DNA of 64,000 nucleotides, from positions 3,970,038-4,034,037 of the forward strand of contig NZ_JACHIR010000001.1 in the NCBI RefSeq assembly GCF_014203355.1, read 5' to 3'. Source of the DNA: Kutzneria kofuensis. Its GTDB lineage: Bacteria > Actinomycetota > Actinomycetes > Mycobacteriales > Pseudonocardiaceae. A program made the translations under genes and the position numbers. The notes beneath the pieces were generated by a model that ran no database searches, was not told where the DNA came from, and saw nothing but the letters and a program-made list of their open reading frames with translations. Positions 1 to 9,747 of this stretch are shown one piece after another. Numbering within the stretch: position 1 is the first letter of the stretch; every line of letters starts with the position of its first letter.

Positions 1-210
1 GCCGGTGACGCCCAGGTTGCGCTCGTTGCGGAAGTAGCGCACCCGGTCGTCGCCGAGCCCGGCGAACCACTCCGGCACGCCCTCGGCCTTGCCGTCGTCG
101 ACGACGGTCAGCCGCCAGTCCGGGTCGTCCTGCGCGAGCACGCTGCGCACGGCGTCCTGCATCAGGCCGACGTCGCCGTAGTACGGCATCAGGATGTCGA
201 TGGTGCCCAT
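1..210 (-). CDS. Family 2 glycosyltransferase, N-terminal fragment
   Basis: Seventy residues are present; the gene runs off the left edge of the window. It starts at an ATG at 210 and begins MGTIDILMPYYGDVGLMQDA, the GT-A first strand, followed by a VVDDGK segment that matches the nucleotide-sugar-binding DDG region of family 2 glycosyltransferases. It likely transfers a sugar in cell-surface polysaccharide or glycolipid assembly. It follows the DUF2304 gene by only 7 bp on the same strand, so it is probably the end of the operon containing a second glycosyltransferase and a flippase. Acceptor and donor cannot be inferred from a fragment. Confidence 0.8.
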   Translation of the reverse strand, partial: MGTIDILMPYYGDVGLMQDAVRSVLAQDDPDWRLTVVDDGKAEGVPEWFAGLGDDRVRYFRNERNLGVTG

Positions 211-217
211 CGCCGGC

Positions 218-580
218 TCAGCCGTCCGCCTTCTGCTTCAGCTTCTCGTCCATCTCCAGCCGGAGGATGGCCACGTCCTCGGCCAGCCGCCGGGTCTCGT
301 CCTCCAGCCGGGACAGCTCCCACGACTGGTGGATGGAGACGCCGACCAGGAAGACGATGGCGACGAAGAACATCAGGTTGGTCGGCACCTGGATGCCGAT
401 CACCTGGCTGAACCAGGTGAGCAGGCCCGGGAAGACCGTGAGCACCAGGATCAGCACGCCGACGACCAGCCACAGCACCGCGTACTTCTCGCTGAGCTGG
501 CGGCGGCGCAGCATCTCGATGATGCCGAGCAGCACGATGACGCTGCCGACGATGGCGAAGATGTGCGCACTCAGGCTCAT
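218..580 (-). CDS. DUF2304 family membrane protein
   Basis: 120 residues, start ATG at 580 overlapping the upstream stop as ATGA, so translationally coupled to the glycosyltransferase before it. Three hydrophobic segments are visible near residues 5-20, 35-50 and 68-82, followed by a charged, probably coiled-coil C-terminus (about 88-118, many E/R/L/K). This is the DUF2304 arrangement: small membrane proteins found beside DPM-like family 2 glycosyltransferases in polysaccharide clusters. A role as membrane partner or regulator of that glycosyltransferase is inference; no catalytic motif is seen. Confidence 0.75.
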   Translation of the reverse strand: MSLSAHIFAIVGSVIVLLGIIEMLRRRQLSEKYAVLWLVVGVLILVLTVFPGLLTWFSQVIGIQVPTNLMFFVAIVFLVGVSIHQSWELSRLEDETRRLAEDVAILRLEMDEKLKQKADG

Positions 581-1362
581 ACCGAAACCTCGCTCACAAC
601 CGGAGTGGCGGCCTTGACGGAGACGTTCCAGCGGCGGATCAGCGCCAGCAGCAGCGCGAACCCGGCGCGGAACAGGTAGATGGACGCCTTCCACGGGCTG
701 TGGCTGGGCGTGCCGGCCCGGCGCTCCCGCATGTGCGCCGGCACCTGGACGACCTTGCAGCCGGCCCGGCAGGCGATGACCAGCGACTCGATGGTGTCGC
801 CGAGGTATTCGACCGGGTAGTTCTCGGCGAACAGCGGCAGCGCGCGGCGGCCGGTCGCCTTGAAGCCGGAGGTGGTGTCGGTCAGCTTGGTGCCGGCCAG
901 CCGGGACAGCACGAAGGCGAGCACCTTCATGGCCCACTTGCGGGGGCCGCGGACCTGGTAGTCGCCCTCGCCGGCGAACCGGGCGCCGATGACGATGTCG
1001 GCCTCGTCCAGCTTGGCCAGCAGGTCCTTGACCTCGAGCGGGTTGTGCTGACCGTCGGCGTCGCACTGCACGGCGGCGTCGTAGTCGTGCCGGACGGCGT
1101 AGCGGAAGCCGGCGCGCATGGCGCCGCCGACTCCGAGGTTGATGGGGAGTTCGAGCACCTTGGCGCCGGCGGCGCGGGCGACCTGCGCGGTGCGGTCGGA
1201 CGAGCCGTCGTCGACCACGAGGACATCGGCTTCAGGCAGCGCGGCGAAGATCTCCCGCACGGTGTCGCCGACGGCCTCCTCTTCGTTCCAGGCGGGCACG
1301 ACGATCAGCGCGCGACGTCCACCAGTGGATTCACTCGACACGGTGCACAGGGTAGCGGCCAC
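577..1362 (-). CDS. Family 2 glycosyltransferase (dolichyl-phosphate-mannose synthase-like)
   Basis: 261 residues from a GTG at 1362; an in-frame GTG at 1341 is an alternative start. The GT-A fold signatures are clear: VVPAWNEEEAVGDTV near the start, VLVVDDGSSDRTA around residue 50, and a QCDADGQHNP segment carrying the DxD-type metal-binding motif near residue 100. The C-terminus has a hydrophobic stretch rather than several membrane helices. Enzymes of this group move mannose, glucose or related sugars onto polyprenyl phosphate. It is coupled to the DUF2304 gene and follows the flippase gene by 34 bp, placing it in a surface glycan operon. Donor sugar is unknown. Confidence 0.85.
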   Translation of the reverse strand: MAATLCTVSSESTGGRRALIVVPAWNEEEAVGDTVREIFAALPEADVLVVDDGSSDRTAQVARAAGAKVLELPINLGVGGAMRAGFRYAVRHDYDAAVQCDADGQHNPLEVKDLLAKLDEADIVIGARFAGEGDYQVRGPRKWAMKVLAFVLSRLAGTKLTDTTSGFKATGRRALPLFAENYPVEYLGDTIESLVIACRAGCKVVQVPAHMRERRAGTPSHSPWKASIYLFRAGFALLLALIRRWNVSVKAATPVVSEVSV

Positions 1363-1396
1363 CGCGGCGGATCCCGATTCGGGCCGTTCGCCCCGG

Positions 1397-2710
1397 TCAG
1401 ACCGCGGCCGAAGCGGGCGCTGCCGGCCGGGAGCCGGCCGTCCGCAGCCCCCTGGCCAGCGACAACAGCACGCCGGCGGCCACGACCGCCGGCCCGGCCA
1501 GCTGTGCGGCCACCGCCACCCAGAGCACGTCGCCGGGCACCAGGAACAGCACCCCGCACAGCACCGCGGTGCCGGCCGCCCACGAGACCGTGACGGCGTG
1601 GTGGCGGCCCATCGCGACCAGCGCCGGCTGCAGCGCCTGCACGGTCATCAGGAGGATGGTGCTGACCCCGAGCAGGCCGACGATGCTGCCGGGCAGCGTC
1701 ACGTCGCCGCCGAAGAACAGCTTCGCCGCCCACGGTCCGAGCAGCCACGACAGGATCGCGCCGGGCACGCCGACCGCGATGACGGCGGCCATCACCAGCC
1801 GCACGCGGGACCGCACCGTGTCGAAGTCGCCGCGGGTGACGGCCGCGGTGAGCGCGGGCAGCAGCATGGCCTGCACCGGGGCGAACAGGAACAGCGGCAC
1901 GCGGACCAGCACGAACACCGAGGCGAAGGCGTTGGCGTCGGGGTTGTCGGTGCCCAGCCGGCCGCTGACCACGAGCGGCAGCAGGTTGGCCACCAGCTGG
2001 GTGAGCAGGATCGCGCCGACGAGCAGCAGCAGGCCGCGGGCCATGTCGGACAGCCGCTCGCCGCCCTCGGCGTGCCCCTCCGGGGCGTTGCGCGTCCACG
2101 GCAGGCCCAGCAGCGCGCCGATCAGCGTGCCACCGGCGAAGATCAGGCCGTACGTGCCGGCCGCGGCGACCCCACCGATCGCCACCGCCACCGAGGGCAG
2201 CAGCCGGAACAGGCCCTCGCCGGCCAGGGTGGCCGCGTAGCCGCCGAACCGCTGCATGCCGCCGAGCAGGCCTCGCATGAGGTAGATGCAGGCCGCGGTG
2301 AACGCCGCCAGGAGCACCGCCCACAGCAGCGGCCAGTGCCCGCTCAGCTCCACGTCGACCAGCACCGGGGACAGCGCCGCCAGCACGGCCAGCACGACGA
2401 CCAGCAGGCCGCCGCCGAGCAGCACGGCGTTGCGCACCACGTGCCGCACCGGGCGGCCGGCGGCGATGGTGCTGGTGGTGGCCCGGCTGGTCTCCTGTTC
2501 GAGCGCGAAGAACAGGCCGGGACCGATGATGTTGATCAGGAAGTACACCGACTTCACGGCGGCCTGGTCCGGCACCGAGAGGGTGTGGCCGGCCACGATG
2601 AGGAACAGGTAGCCGGCCGCGCCGAGCACGACCAGCCCGCCGCCCATGAGCACGGCCGAGCCGATGTTGCCCCTGCCGTTTGCCTTGGCGGCGCCCGTCG
2701 ACGAAGTCAC
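1397..2710 (-). CDS. Polysaccharide flippase-like (MOP/MATE-type) integral membrane protein
   Basis: 437 residues with roughly a dozen hydrophobic segments and few charged residues between them. The pattern resembles Wzx/MviN-type lipid-linked oligosaccharide flippases of the MOP superfamily, with the first helices at about residues 20-60 and a conserved-looking FFALEQETSRA segment after helix 2. It would move a lipid-linked sugar precursor across the cytoplasmic membrane. The neighbouring glycosyltransferases and sugar epimerase support this. It lies 25 bp after the epimerase gene on the same strand. The substrate cannot be told from sequence, and no polymerase gene is visible in the window. 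Confidence 0.75.
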   Translation of the reverse strand: MTSSTGAAKANGRGNIGSAVLMGGGLVVLGAAGYLFLIVAGHTLSVPDQAAVKSVYFLINIIGPGLFFALEQETSRATTSTIAAGRPVRHVVRNAVLLGGGLLVVVLAVLAALSPVLVDVELSGHWPLLWAVLLAAFTAACIYLMRGLLGGMQRFGGYAATLAGEGLFRLLPSVAVAIGGVAAAGTYGLIFAGGTLIGALLGLPWTRNAPEGHAEGGERLSDMARGLLLLVGAILLTQLVANLLPLVVSGRLGTDNPDANAFASVFVLVRVPLFLFAPVQAMLLPALTAAVTRGDFDTVRSRVRLVMAAVIAVGVPGAILSWLLGPWAAKLFFGGDVTLPGSIVGLLGVSTILLMTVQALQPALVAMGRHHAVTVSWAAGTAVLCGVLFLVPGDVLWVAVAAQLAGPAVVAAGVLLSLARGLRTAGSRPAAPASAAV

Positions 2711-2735
2711 CCGGCCAGGGTAATGACCCGGTCGG

Positions 2736-3665
<930 letters not shown>

Positions 3666-4862
3666 CTAGAGAAGCTGGTCCAGCACCTTGTCGGCCACGT
3701 GCTCGGCGATCTGCAGCGAGCTGGTCGCGGCCGGCGACGGCGCGTTGAGCACGTGCACCTGGCGCGGGGCCAGCTCGAACAGGAAGTCGTCGACGAGCGA
3801 GCCGTCCGGCAGCATCGCCTGCGCCCGAACGCCCGCACCGGCCCGGACGATGTCCTCGGGTCGGATCCGGGGCGCGAGCCGAGCCAGGCTCGCCGCGAAC
3901 CGGGCCCGCGACAGCGACCGCAGCACCTCGTCCACGCCGGTACGGGCGTACTTGCGGGCCAGCCGCCAGGTGCCGGGGAACGTCGCCGTGTCGAGGATGT
4001 CGGTGAGCGAGATGTCGCGCCAGCGGTAGCCCTCGCGGCGCAGCGCGAGCACGGCGTTCGGGCCGGCGTGCACGCTGCCGTCGATCATCCGCGTGAGGTG
4101 CACGCCGAGGAACGGCAGCGCCGGGTCGGGCACCGGGTAGACCAGGCCCCGCACCAGGTCGCGGGCCTCGGGACGGAGCTCGTAGTACTCGCCGCGGAAC
4201 GGCACGATGCGCGCCGCCGGACGCCGGCCGGCCAGCCGGGCGACCCGGTCGGCCTGCAGGCCGGCGCAGTTGACCAGCACCTTGGCCCGCACCACACCGG
4301 TCGGCGTCGCGACCTCGACGCCGCTGGAGGACTCCCGGATCGCCAGCGCCGGGCTTCCCCCGCGCAGCTGCGCGCCGTGGTCGACGAGCCGGTCGGCGAG
4401 GACCTGGCAGACCTGGCCGTAGTCGATGATGCCGGTGCTCTCCACCCGCAGCGCCTGGACGCAGGCCACCTCGGGCTCGAACTCGCGGGCCTGCTCGGCG
4501 CTGATCATGCGCGCCGGGACGCCGTTGGCGGCCGCCCGCTCGGCCAGCACCTGGAGCCGGGGCAGCTCGTCCGGCGTGATGGCCACCACCAGCTTGCCGC
4601 CGATTTCGTGCTTGATGCCGTGCTCACGGGCGAACCGCACCATCGCCGCGTTGCCGGCGACGCACATCCGGGCCTTGAGGCTGCCCGGCTTGTAGTACAG
4701 CCCGGCGTGGATGACGCCGCTGTTGTGCCCGGTCTGGTGCGCGGCCCAGGTGGTCTCCTTCTCCAGCACCGTCACCGACCGGCCCCGGTTGACCGCCAGC
4801 TCGTGCGCGGTCGCCAGACCCACGATTCCGCCGCCGACGACCACCACATCCGATTCGCGCAC
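3666..4862 (-). CDS. lhgO: L-2-hydroxyglutarate oxidase
   Basis: 398 residues, start ATG at 4862. An FAD-binding dinucleotide motif VVVVGGGIVGLATAHEL opens the protein, followed by the DAO-fold signature HNSGVIHAGLYY near residue 45 and GVHLTRMIDG in the C-terminal half. The arrangement and length match LhgO/YgaF, a membrane-associated flavoprotein that oxidises L-2-hydroxyglutarate to 2-oxoglutarate and passes electrons to the quinone pool. The next gene on the strand, 9 bp away, is a sugar epimerase, an unexpected partner. It may be a housekeeping repair enzyme that happens to be co-transcribed. Confidence 0.88.
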   Translation of the reverse strand: MRESDVVVVGGGIVGLATAHELAVNRGRSVTVLEKETTWAAHQTGHNSGVIHAGLYYKPGSLKARMCVAGNAAMVRFAREHGIKHEIGGKLVVAITPDELPRLQVLAERAAANGVPARMISAEQAREFEPEVACVQALRVESTGIIDYGQVCQVLADRLVDHGAQLRGGSPALAIRESSSGVEVATPTGVVRAKVLVNCAGLQADRVARLAGRRPAARIVPFRGEYYELRPEARDLVRGLVYPVPDPALPFLGVHLTRMIDGSVHAGPNAVLALRREGYRWRDISLTDILDTATFPGTWRLARKYARTGVDEVLRSLSRARFAASLARLAPRIRPEDIVRAGAGVRAQAMLPDGSLVDDFLFELAPRQVHVLNAPSPAATSSLQIAEHVADKVLDQLL

Positions 4863-4889
4863 GGCTGCGCAGCCTAGCCGCCGGCCGGC

Positions 4890-5702
4890 TCAGAACCAGC
4901 GCTCGAGGACGAGGGCCACACCGTCCTCGGAGTTGGGGCCGGTGACCTCGTCGGCGACGGCCATCGCCTGCGGGTGGGCGTTGGCCATCGCGACCCCGTG
5001 CCCGGCCCAGGTCAGCATCGACACGTCGTTGGGCATGTCGCCGAAGGCGACCACGTCCGCCGCCGCGATGCCCAGCCGATCGGCCACCTCGGCCAACCCG
5101 GTCGCCTTGGTCACGCCGGCGGTGGCGATCTCGATCAGCCCGTCGCTGCTGGAGTACGTCACGGCGACCTCGTCGCCGAGCACCGCGTCCGCCGCCTCGG
5201 CCAGCTGCTCGCTGGTCATCTCCGGGTGCCGGGCCAGCAGCTTGATCGCGGCCTTGCCCAGCACCTGACCGCGCGGCGCGGCCGCCGAGTCGGGGTTGGG
5301 CCACGGGTGCGTGTAGCCGGGCTCGGCCAGGAACTGCTCGCCGGCGCCGTCCATCGCCGTCTCGCCGACCCGCTCGGTCGCCAGGCGGCAGCCGGGGATG
5401 GCCGTTGTCAGTGCACGTGCATATTCCTGGAGCGCGATCGCGTCGAGTTCGTGTTTTCCGATCACGCGATCGGCGCCGATGTCGTAGAGCACCGCGCCGT
5501 TGGCGCAGACCGCGTAGCCGGTCACGCCCGCCTTCTCGGCCACCCGCGGCACCCAGCGCGGCGGACGTCCGGTGACCAGCACGAACGGCACCCCGTCGGC
5601 CAGCACGCGGGCGATCACGGCGGCCGTGCGGGGACTGATGTCCTCGCCCGGCGTGAGCAAGGTGCCGTCCACGTCGGAGGCGACAAGTAGGGGCTTCTGC
5701 AC
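4890..5702 (-). CDS. HAD-superfamily phosphatase, Cof type
   Basis: 270 residues from a GTG at 5702, chosen because the HAD motif I (VASDVDGTLLTP) then falls at residues 6-17, as in Cof-type enzymes. Motif II is the TGR in LVTGRPPRW, and motif IV is VVAFGDMPNDVSML near residue 215, supplying the acidic residues for Mg2+. The long central insert is the C2 cap. Such enzymes dephosphorylate sugar phosphates or pyridoxal phosphate; the substrate is not predictable. It diverges from the LLM oxidoreductase gene, with start codons about 55 bp apart, so the two share a promoter region. Confidence 0.88.
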   Translation of the reverse strand: MQKPLLVASDVDGTLLTPGEDISPRTAAVIARVLADGVPFVLVTGRPPRWVPRVAEKAGVTGYAVCANGAVLYDIGADRVIGKHELDAIALQEYARALTTAIPGCRLATERVGETAMDGAGEQFLAEPGYTHPWPNPDSAAAPRGQVLGKAAIKLLARHPEMTSEQLAEAADAVLGDEVAVTYSSSDGLIEIATAGVTKATGLAEVADRLGIAAADVVAFGDMPNDVSMLTWAGHGVAMANAHPQAMAVADEVTGPNSEDGVALVLERWF

Positions 5703-5756
5703 CCCATCATCGTGCCCTGCCTGCGGGCTCGAATGCGCCCCGTTACTGTCCGAAGG

Positions 5757-6641
5757 GTGCGCGTTGGCATTGTGATCCTCCCCGAACACCGCTGGTGGGT
5801 GGCCGAACCGAAGTGGCGGACGGCCGAGGAGTACGGGTTCGACCACGCCTGGACCTACGACCACCTGGGCTGGCGGTCGCTGGTGGACGGGCCGTGGTTC
5901 GGGGCAGTTCCCACGCTCACCGCGGCCGCGATGGTCACCTCGCGGATCCGGCTCGGCATGATGGTCGCCTCCCCCAACTTCCGGCACCCGGTGGCGTTCG
6001 CCCGGGAGCTGACCACTTTGGACGACGTCTCCGACGGGCGGCTCACGCTCGGCGTCGGCGCGGGCGGGCTCGGTGGTTACGACAACGAGGTGCTCGGCCG
6101 GGAGCCCCTGACCGCCGGGCAGCGGGCCGGTCGGTTCGAGGAGTTCGTGGAGCTGCTCGACAAGCAGCTGACCACGCCGCTGACCACGTGGGCCGGCGAG
6201 TGGTACGAGGCGGTGGAGGCGCGGTCCGCGCCCGGCTGCGTGCAGTCGCCGCGGGTGCCGTTCGTGGTCGCCGCGAACGGGCCGCGAACCATGCGGCTGG
6301 CCGCCCGCTTCGGCAACGGCTGGGTCACCACCGGCGGCGACAGGCGGGACGACGTCGAGCAGTGGTGGCGGTCCGTCGCGGAGGCGTCGGCCCGCATGGA
6401 CGACGCTCTGGCGGCCACCGACCGCCGTCTCGGCAAGCTGGATCGATACCTCCAGGCCGATGCCTGCCCGACGTTCGTGCTGTCCAGCCGGGCGCTGTAC
6501 GAGGACACCCTGGGCCGGGCGGCCGAGCTGGGCTTCACCGACGTGGTCGCGCCCTGGCCCCGGCACGACGGCGTCTACGCCGGCGCGGAGGCCGTGCTGG
6601 AGGACGTCGCCGCCGAGGTTCTCCCCAAACTTGTCACCTGA
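5757..6641 (+). CDS. LLM-class (probably F420-dependent) oxidoreductase
   Basis: 294 residues from a GTG at 5757, giving the typical N-terminus VRVGIVILPE. The luciferase-like TIM barrel is recognisable from FDHAWTYDHLGWRSL, a VTSRIRLGMMVASPNFRHPV strand-loop, and DDVSDGRLTLGVGAGG. These match F420-dependent members of the family, which use deazaflavin to reduce or oxidise small organic substrates. Substrate is unknown. It is divergent from the HAD phosphatase and convergent with serS; a strong hairpin separates it from serS. Confidence 0.85.
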   Translation: MRVGIVILPEHRWWVAEPKWRTAEEYGFDHAWTYDHLGWRSLVDGPWFGAVPTLTAAAMVTSRIRLGMMVASPNFRHPVAFARELTTLDDVSDGRLTLGVGAGGLGGYDNEVLGREPLTAGQRAGRFEEFVELLDKQLTTPLTTWAGEWYEAVEARSAPGCVQSPRVPFVVAANGPRTMRLAARFGNGWVTTGGDRRDDVEQWWRSVAEASARMDDALAATDRRLGKLDRYLQADACPTFVLSSRALYEDTLGRAAELGFTDVVAPWPRHDGVYAGAEAVLEDVAAEVLPKLVT

Positions 6642-6669
6642 TCGGGTGACACGCGGAACGGTCCGCCGT

Positions 6670-6707
6670 CCCCTCGCGTCGTAGGAGATGCAGACCGGGG
6701 CGAGGGG
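6670..6707. repeat. Inverted repeat in the LLM oxidoreductase - serS gap
   Basis: CCCCTCGC at 6670-6677 is a perfect inverted copy of GCGAGGGG at 6700-6707, with a 22-base loop. It lies 28 bp after the oxidoreductase stop. It could be a weak terminator or a leftover palindrome; no U-tract follows. The rest of the 188-bp gap, apart from the larger hairpin listed next, shows nothing else I recognise. Confidence 0.4.
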
Positions 6708-6768
6708 AAACCGGGACCTCCGCGGCGCGTCGTTCGGGGCGACAAGGCGACGCTGAGGGCTGGATGAC

Positions 6769-6817
6769 CACGTGCGGCCCGTACCTGATCTCGGGGACCA
6801 GGTACGGGCCGCACGTG
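6769..6817. terminator. Perfect 19-bp hairpin between convergent genes (bidirectional terminator)
   Basis: Bases 6769-6787 and 6799-6817 are exact reverse complements (19 of 19) around an 11-base loop. The stem is very GC-rich and is followed by GTTT on the plus strand. It lies between the stop of the LLM oxidoreductase (6641) and the stop of serS (6830), just outside both coding regions, the expected place for a terminator serving both transcripts. Confidence 0.8.
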
Positions 6818-6829
6818 TTTCGCCGTCGG

Positions 6830-8089
6830 CTACGGCTTGAGCACCTCGACGCCGCCGACGTACGGACGCAACGCCTCGGGCACCCGCACCGAGCCGTCGG
6901 CCTGCTGGTGGTTCTCCATGATCGCGACGATCCACCGGGTCGTCGCCAGCGTGCCGTTGAGCGTGGCCACCGTCTGCGGCTTGCCGTCCGCGTCCCGGTA
7001 GCGGATGTTCAGCCGCCGCGCCTGGAAGGTGGTGCAGTTCGAGGTGGACGTCACCTCACGGTAGGTCTGCTGGGTCGGCACCCACGCCTCGCAGTCGTAC
7101 TTGCGGGCGGCCGAGGCGCCGAGGTCGCCGCTGGCGGTGTCGATCACCCGGTAGGGCAGCTCGACCTTGGCCAGCATCTCCTCCTCCCACGCCAGCAGCC
7201 GCTGGTGCTCCTCGGCGGCCAGCTCGGGCGGGCAGTAGGAGAACATCTCGACCTTGTCGAACTGGTGCACCCGGATGATGCCGCGGGTGTCCTTGCCGTA
7301 CGAGCCGGCCTCCCGCCGGTAGCAGGACGACCAGCCGGCGTAGCGGCGCGGCCCGGCCGACAGGTCCAGGATCTCGTCCGCGTGGTAGCCGGCCAGCGGC
7401 ACCTCGGAGGTGCCGACCAGGAACAGGTCGTCGTCGCGCAGCCGGTACACCTCGCTGGCGTGCGCGCCGAGGAAGCCGGTGCCCTCCATGATCTCCGGGC
7501 GGACCAGCGACGGCGTGATCATCGGCGTGAAGCCGGCCGCGACCGCCTGCTGCACGGCCATGCTGAGCAGGCCGACCTGCAGCTGGGCGCCGATGCCGGT
7601 GAGGAAGTAGAAGCGCGAGCCGGAGACCTTCGCGCCGCGCTCCATGTCCAGCGCGCCGAGCGACTCCATCAGCTCCACGTGGTCGCGCGGCGTGAAGTCG
7701 AACTCCCGCGGCGTGCCCACGTGCTTGAGCACCACGTAGTCGTCCTCGCCGCCCTCGGGCACGCCCGGCTCGACGATGTTCTGGATCCGCTTCTGCGCGT
7801 CGACCAGGGCGGCGTCGGCCTCGGACTGCTCGGCCTCGGCCGCCTTCACCTCGGCGGCGAGCTCCTTGCCCTTGGCCAGCAGCGCCGCCCGCTCGTCGCC
7901 CTGGGCCTTGCCGACCTGCTTGCCCAGCGCCTTCTGCTCGGCCCGCAGCGAGTCGGCCCGGGACACCGCGGAGCGGCGCCGCTCGTCGGCGGACAGCAGC
8001 GCGTCCACCAGCGACGGGTCCTCGCCACGTGCGCGCTGGGACGCACGGACCGCTTCCGGGTTCTCTCGCAGTGTCCTGAGGTCAATCAC
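6830..8089 (-). CDS. serS: Seryl-tRNA synthetase
   Basis: 419 residues from a GTG at 8089, giving the family start [15 protein letters not shown]. The N-terminal region to about residue 105 is the long antiparallel coiled-coil arm that grips tRNA-Ser (heptads rich in A, E, K, L). Class II motif 2 is visible as [14 protein letters not shown] and motif 3 as [20 protein letters not shown]. It charges tRNA-Ser (and tRNA-Sec where present) in the cytoplasm. Length is normal. The neighbourhood (septum-formation protein, metallopeptidase, phosphatase, pheA) is the conserved actinobacterial arrangement. Confidence 0.97.
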   Translation of the reverse strand: MIDLRTLRENPEAVRASQRARGEDPSLVDALLSADERRRSAVSRADSLRAEQKALGKQVGKAQGDERAALLAKGKELAAEVKAAEAEQSEADAALVDAQKRIQNIVEPGVPEGGEDDYVVLKHVGTPREFDFTPRDHVELMESLGALDMERGAKVSGSRFYFLTGIGAQLQVGLLSMAVQQAVAAGFTPMITPSLVRPEIMEGTGFLGAHASEVYRLRDDDLFLVGTSEVPLAGYHADEILDLSAGPRRYAGWSSCYRREAGSYGKDTRGIIRVHQFDKVEMFSYCPPELAAEEHQRLLAWEEEMLAKVELPYRVIDTASGDLGASAARKYDCEAWVPTQQTYREVTSTSNCTTFQARRLNIRYRDADGKPQTVATLNGTLATTRWIVAIMENHQQADGSVRVPEALRPYVGGVEVLKP

Positions 8090-8138
8090 CCGGAGAAATC
8101 TACCGTGTACCCAGGTCAGGCCCCTCGCGGATATCCGC

Positions 8139-8564
8139 TCAGCTGACGGAGACCGCCACCACCAGCCCCAACGCCACATTGGCCGCGGCCACCACGATGC
8201 TGGCCGGGGTGAACTTCTCGGCCGCCAGCATGGCCCCGATGTCCAGCCGCATGGCGAACTCGAAGATCCGCATCACCACCACCTGGGCGATGATGCCGAC
8301 CAGGCCGAACACCAGCGAGGTGAGCAGCCCGTCGGACAGCTTGGCCGGCGAGTAGTAGATCGCCACGACCACGATGAAGGCCAGGCTGAACAGGCCGGAC
8401 GCGGTCACCACGGCCGCGTTCGGACGACCGTCCCGGACCAGCTGCGACAGCTTGCCCGGGGTGGTCCAGTCGATGACGTAGAAACCGGCGAGCATCAGCA
8501 CCAAACCGATCACCGCGTACGCCGCGATGGCCCCGATGCCCTGACCGAGTGAAGCGATCGTCAT
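8139..8564 (-). CDS. DUF350 family membrane protein
   Basis: 141 residues with four hydrophobic segments (about residues 12-30, 50-68, 82-102, 118-140), start ATG at 8564. The pattern and the glycine/alanine-rich helices match DUF350 (YjfL-type) proteins. It is the last gene of a compact three-gene run with the glutathionylspermidine-synthase-like enzyme (13 bp upstream) and a DUF1190-like membrane protein. In E. coli the yjfL-yjfM-yjfC genes show the same combination. Function is unknown; association with the ligase suggests the three act together at the membrane. Confidence 0.85.
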   Translation of the reverse strand: MTIASLGQGIGAIAAYAVIGLVLMLAGFYVIDWTTPGKLSQLVRDGRPNAAVVTASGLFSLAFIVVVAIYYSPAKLSDGLLTSLVFGLVGIIAQVVVMRIFEFAMRLDIGAMLAAEKFTPASIVVAAANVALGLVVAVSVS

Positions 8565-8577
8565 GGCCAGGCAGTAT

Positions 8578-9744
8578 TCACGACTCGATGATGCGATGCG
8601 GCACGAAAGCGGCCCCGTCGTCGGTCACAAGTCCGACACTTTCCCTGATGCCGAGCCCGGCCGCCGCGTCGTTGACGATCCATGCCCCCAGCACCGGCCG
8701 GTAGCCGCCGAACTCGGGCAGCGGATCGAACAGCTGGTAGACGTAGCCCTCACGGCCGTACACGCCGCCGGTCTGCGTCTCGTAGCCCGGCGCGACGATC
8801 TGCACGTTGGCGCCTTCCCGGCCCAGCAGCGGCTTGCGCACGTACTCGGTGAGCATGCCCGGCTCGTGCAGGTAGGCCGGCAGCAGGTTGGGGTGGCCGG
8901 GGTACATCTCCCACAGCACCGCCAGCAGCGCCTTGTTGGACAGCAGCATCTTCCACAGCGGCTCGACCCACAGCGTGCCCGGCAGCGACTCGACGGCGTA
9001 GCGGCCGAACTCCTCCTCGGTCACCCACTCCCACGGGTAGAGCTTCACCACGGTGCTCATCGGCGCCTCTTCGAGGTCGACGAACCGCTTGAGCAGCCGG
9101 TCCCAGCCGATGTCCTCGATGGCCAGGCCGACGGTGTCCAGCCCGGCCTCGGCCGCGGTCTCCTGCAGGTAGGCCACGGTCACGTGGTCCTCGCCCGTGG
9201 TGTCGCCGCCGGACCAGGTGAAGTGCAGCTCGTTGGACGGCAGCAGGTCCTTGATCTCGCCCCAGCGCTCCACCAGCTTCTCGTGGATCGAGTTCCACTG
9301 GTCGTCGTCCGGGTGCAGGTCGGTCTTCCAGTTCCACTGGATGATCGACGCCTCCACCAGCGAGGTCGGCGTGTCCGCGTTGTACTCCAGCAGCTTGGCC
9401 GGGCCGGTGGCGTCGTAGCGCAGGTCGAAGCGGCCGTAGACGTGCGGGTCGCGGCGCTTCCAGGACTCCGCGATGGCCGGCCACAGCCATTCCGGCAGCG
9501 CGAAGTCCCGGTACCGCTCGGTCGTCACCACCGTGTCCACGGCGGCCAGGCACATCGAGTGCAGCAACTCCACGTCAGCTTCGAGGGACAGGATCTCGTC
9601 CATCTCGAAGACGTAGTGCGCCGACTCGTCCCAGTAGGGCCGCTGCGCGCCGTTCGCGCCGGCCGACGGCGAGCCGAACACAAGACCCTGCTCCGCCACG
9701 GTCTGCTGCCAGTTCGCCCGTGGCTGTGAGGTTTCCCGCCGCAC
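8578..9744 (-). CDS. Glutathionylspermidine synthase-like ATP-grasp ligase (YgiC/YjfC type)
   Basis: 388 residues from a GTG at 9744. Recognisable segments are GRFDLRYDATGPAKLLEYNA near residue 110, the acidic VEASIIQWNW, and a late KPLLGREGANV loop that matches the ATP-grasp catalytic lysine/arginine region. Length is that of the synthetase-only YgiC/YjfC proteins; the amidase half of the bifunctional E. coli Gsp enzyme is absent. Since actinomycetes generally lack glutathione, the true substrate is probably not glutathione; peptide-polyamine or peptide-amine ligation is inference. It sits 3 bp after the DUF1190-like gene and 13 bp before the DUF350 gene. Confidence 0.85.
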   Translation of the reverse strand: MRRETSQPRANWQQTVAEQGLVFGSPSAGANGAQRPYWDESAHYVFEMDEILSLEADVELLHSMCLAAVDTVVTTERYRDFALPEWLWPAIAESWKRRDPHVYGRFDLRYDATGPAKLLEYNADTPTSLVEASIIQWNWKTDLHPDDDQWNSIHEKLVERWGEIKDLLPSNELHFTWSGGDTTGEDHVTVAYLQETAAEAGLDTVGLAIEDIGWDRLLKRFVDLEEAPMSTVVKLYPWEWVTEEEFGRYAVESLPGTLWVEPLWKMLLSNKALLAVLWEMYPGHPNLLPAYLHEPGMLTEYVRKPLLGREGANVQIVAPGYETQTGGVYGREGYVYQLFDPLPEFGGYRPVLGAWIVNDAAAGLGIRESVGLVTDDGAAFVPHRIIES

Positions 9745-9747
9745 CGC

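Noticed and set aside
6670-6707. Small RNA or riboswitch in the oxidoreductase - serS gap
   Set aside because: Only a simple 8-bp inverted repeat is seen; no conserved RNA motif or T-box element (specifier, T-box sequence) was recognised, and it lies at the 3' ends of both genes.
8578-9744. Bifunctional glutathionylspermidine synthetase/amidase
   Set aside because: The length of 388 residues and lack of an N-terminal CHAP-type amidase leave only the synthetase-like half.
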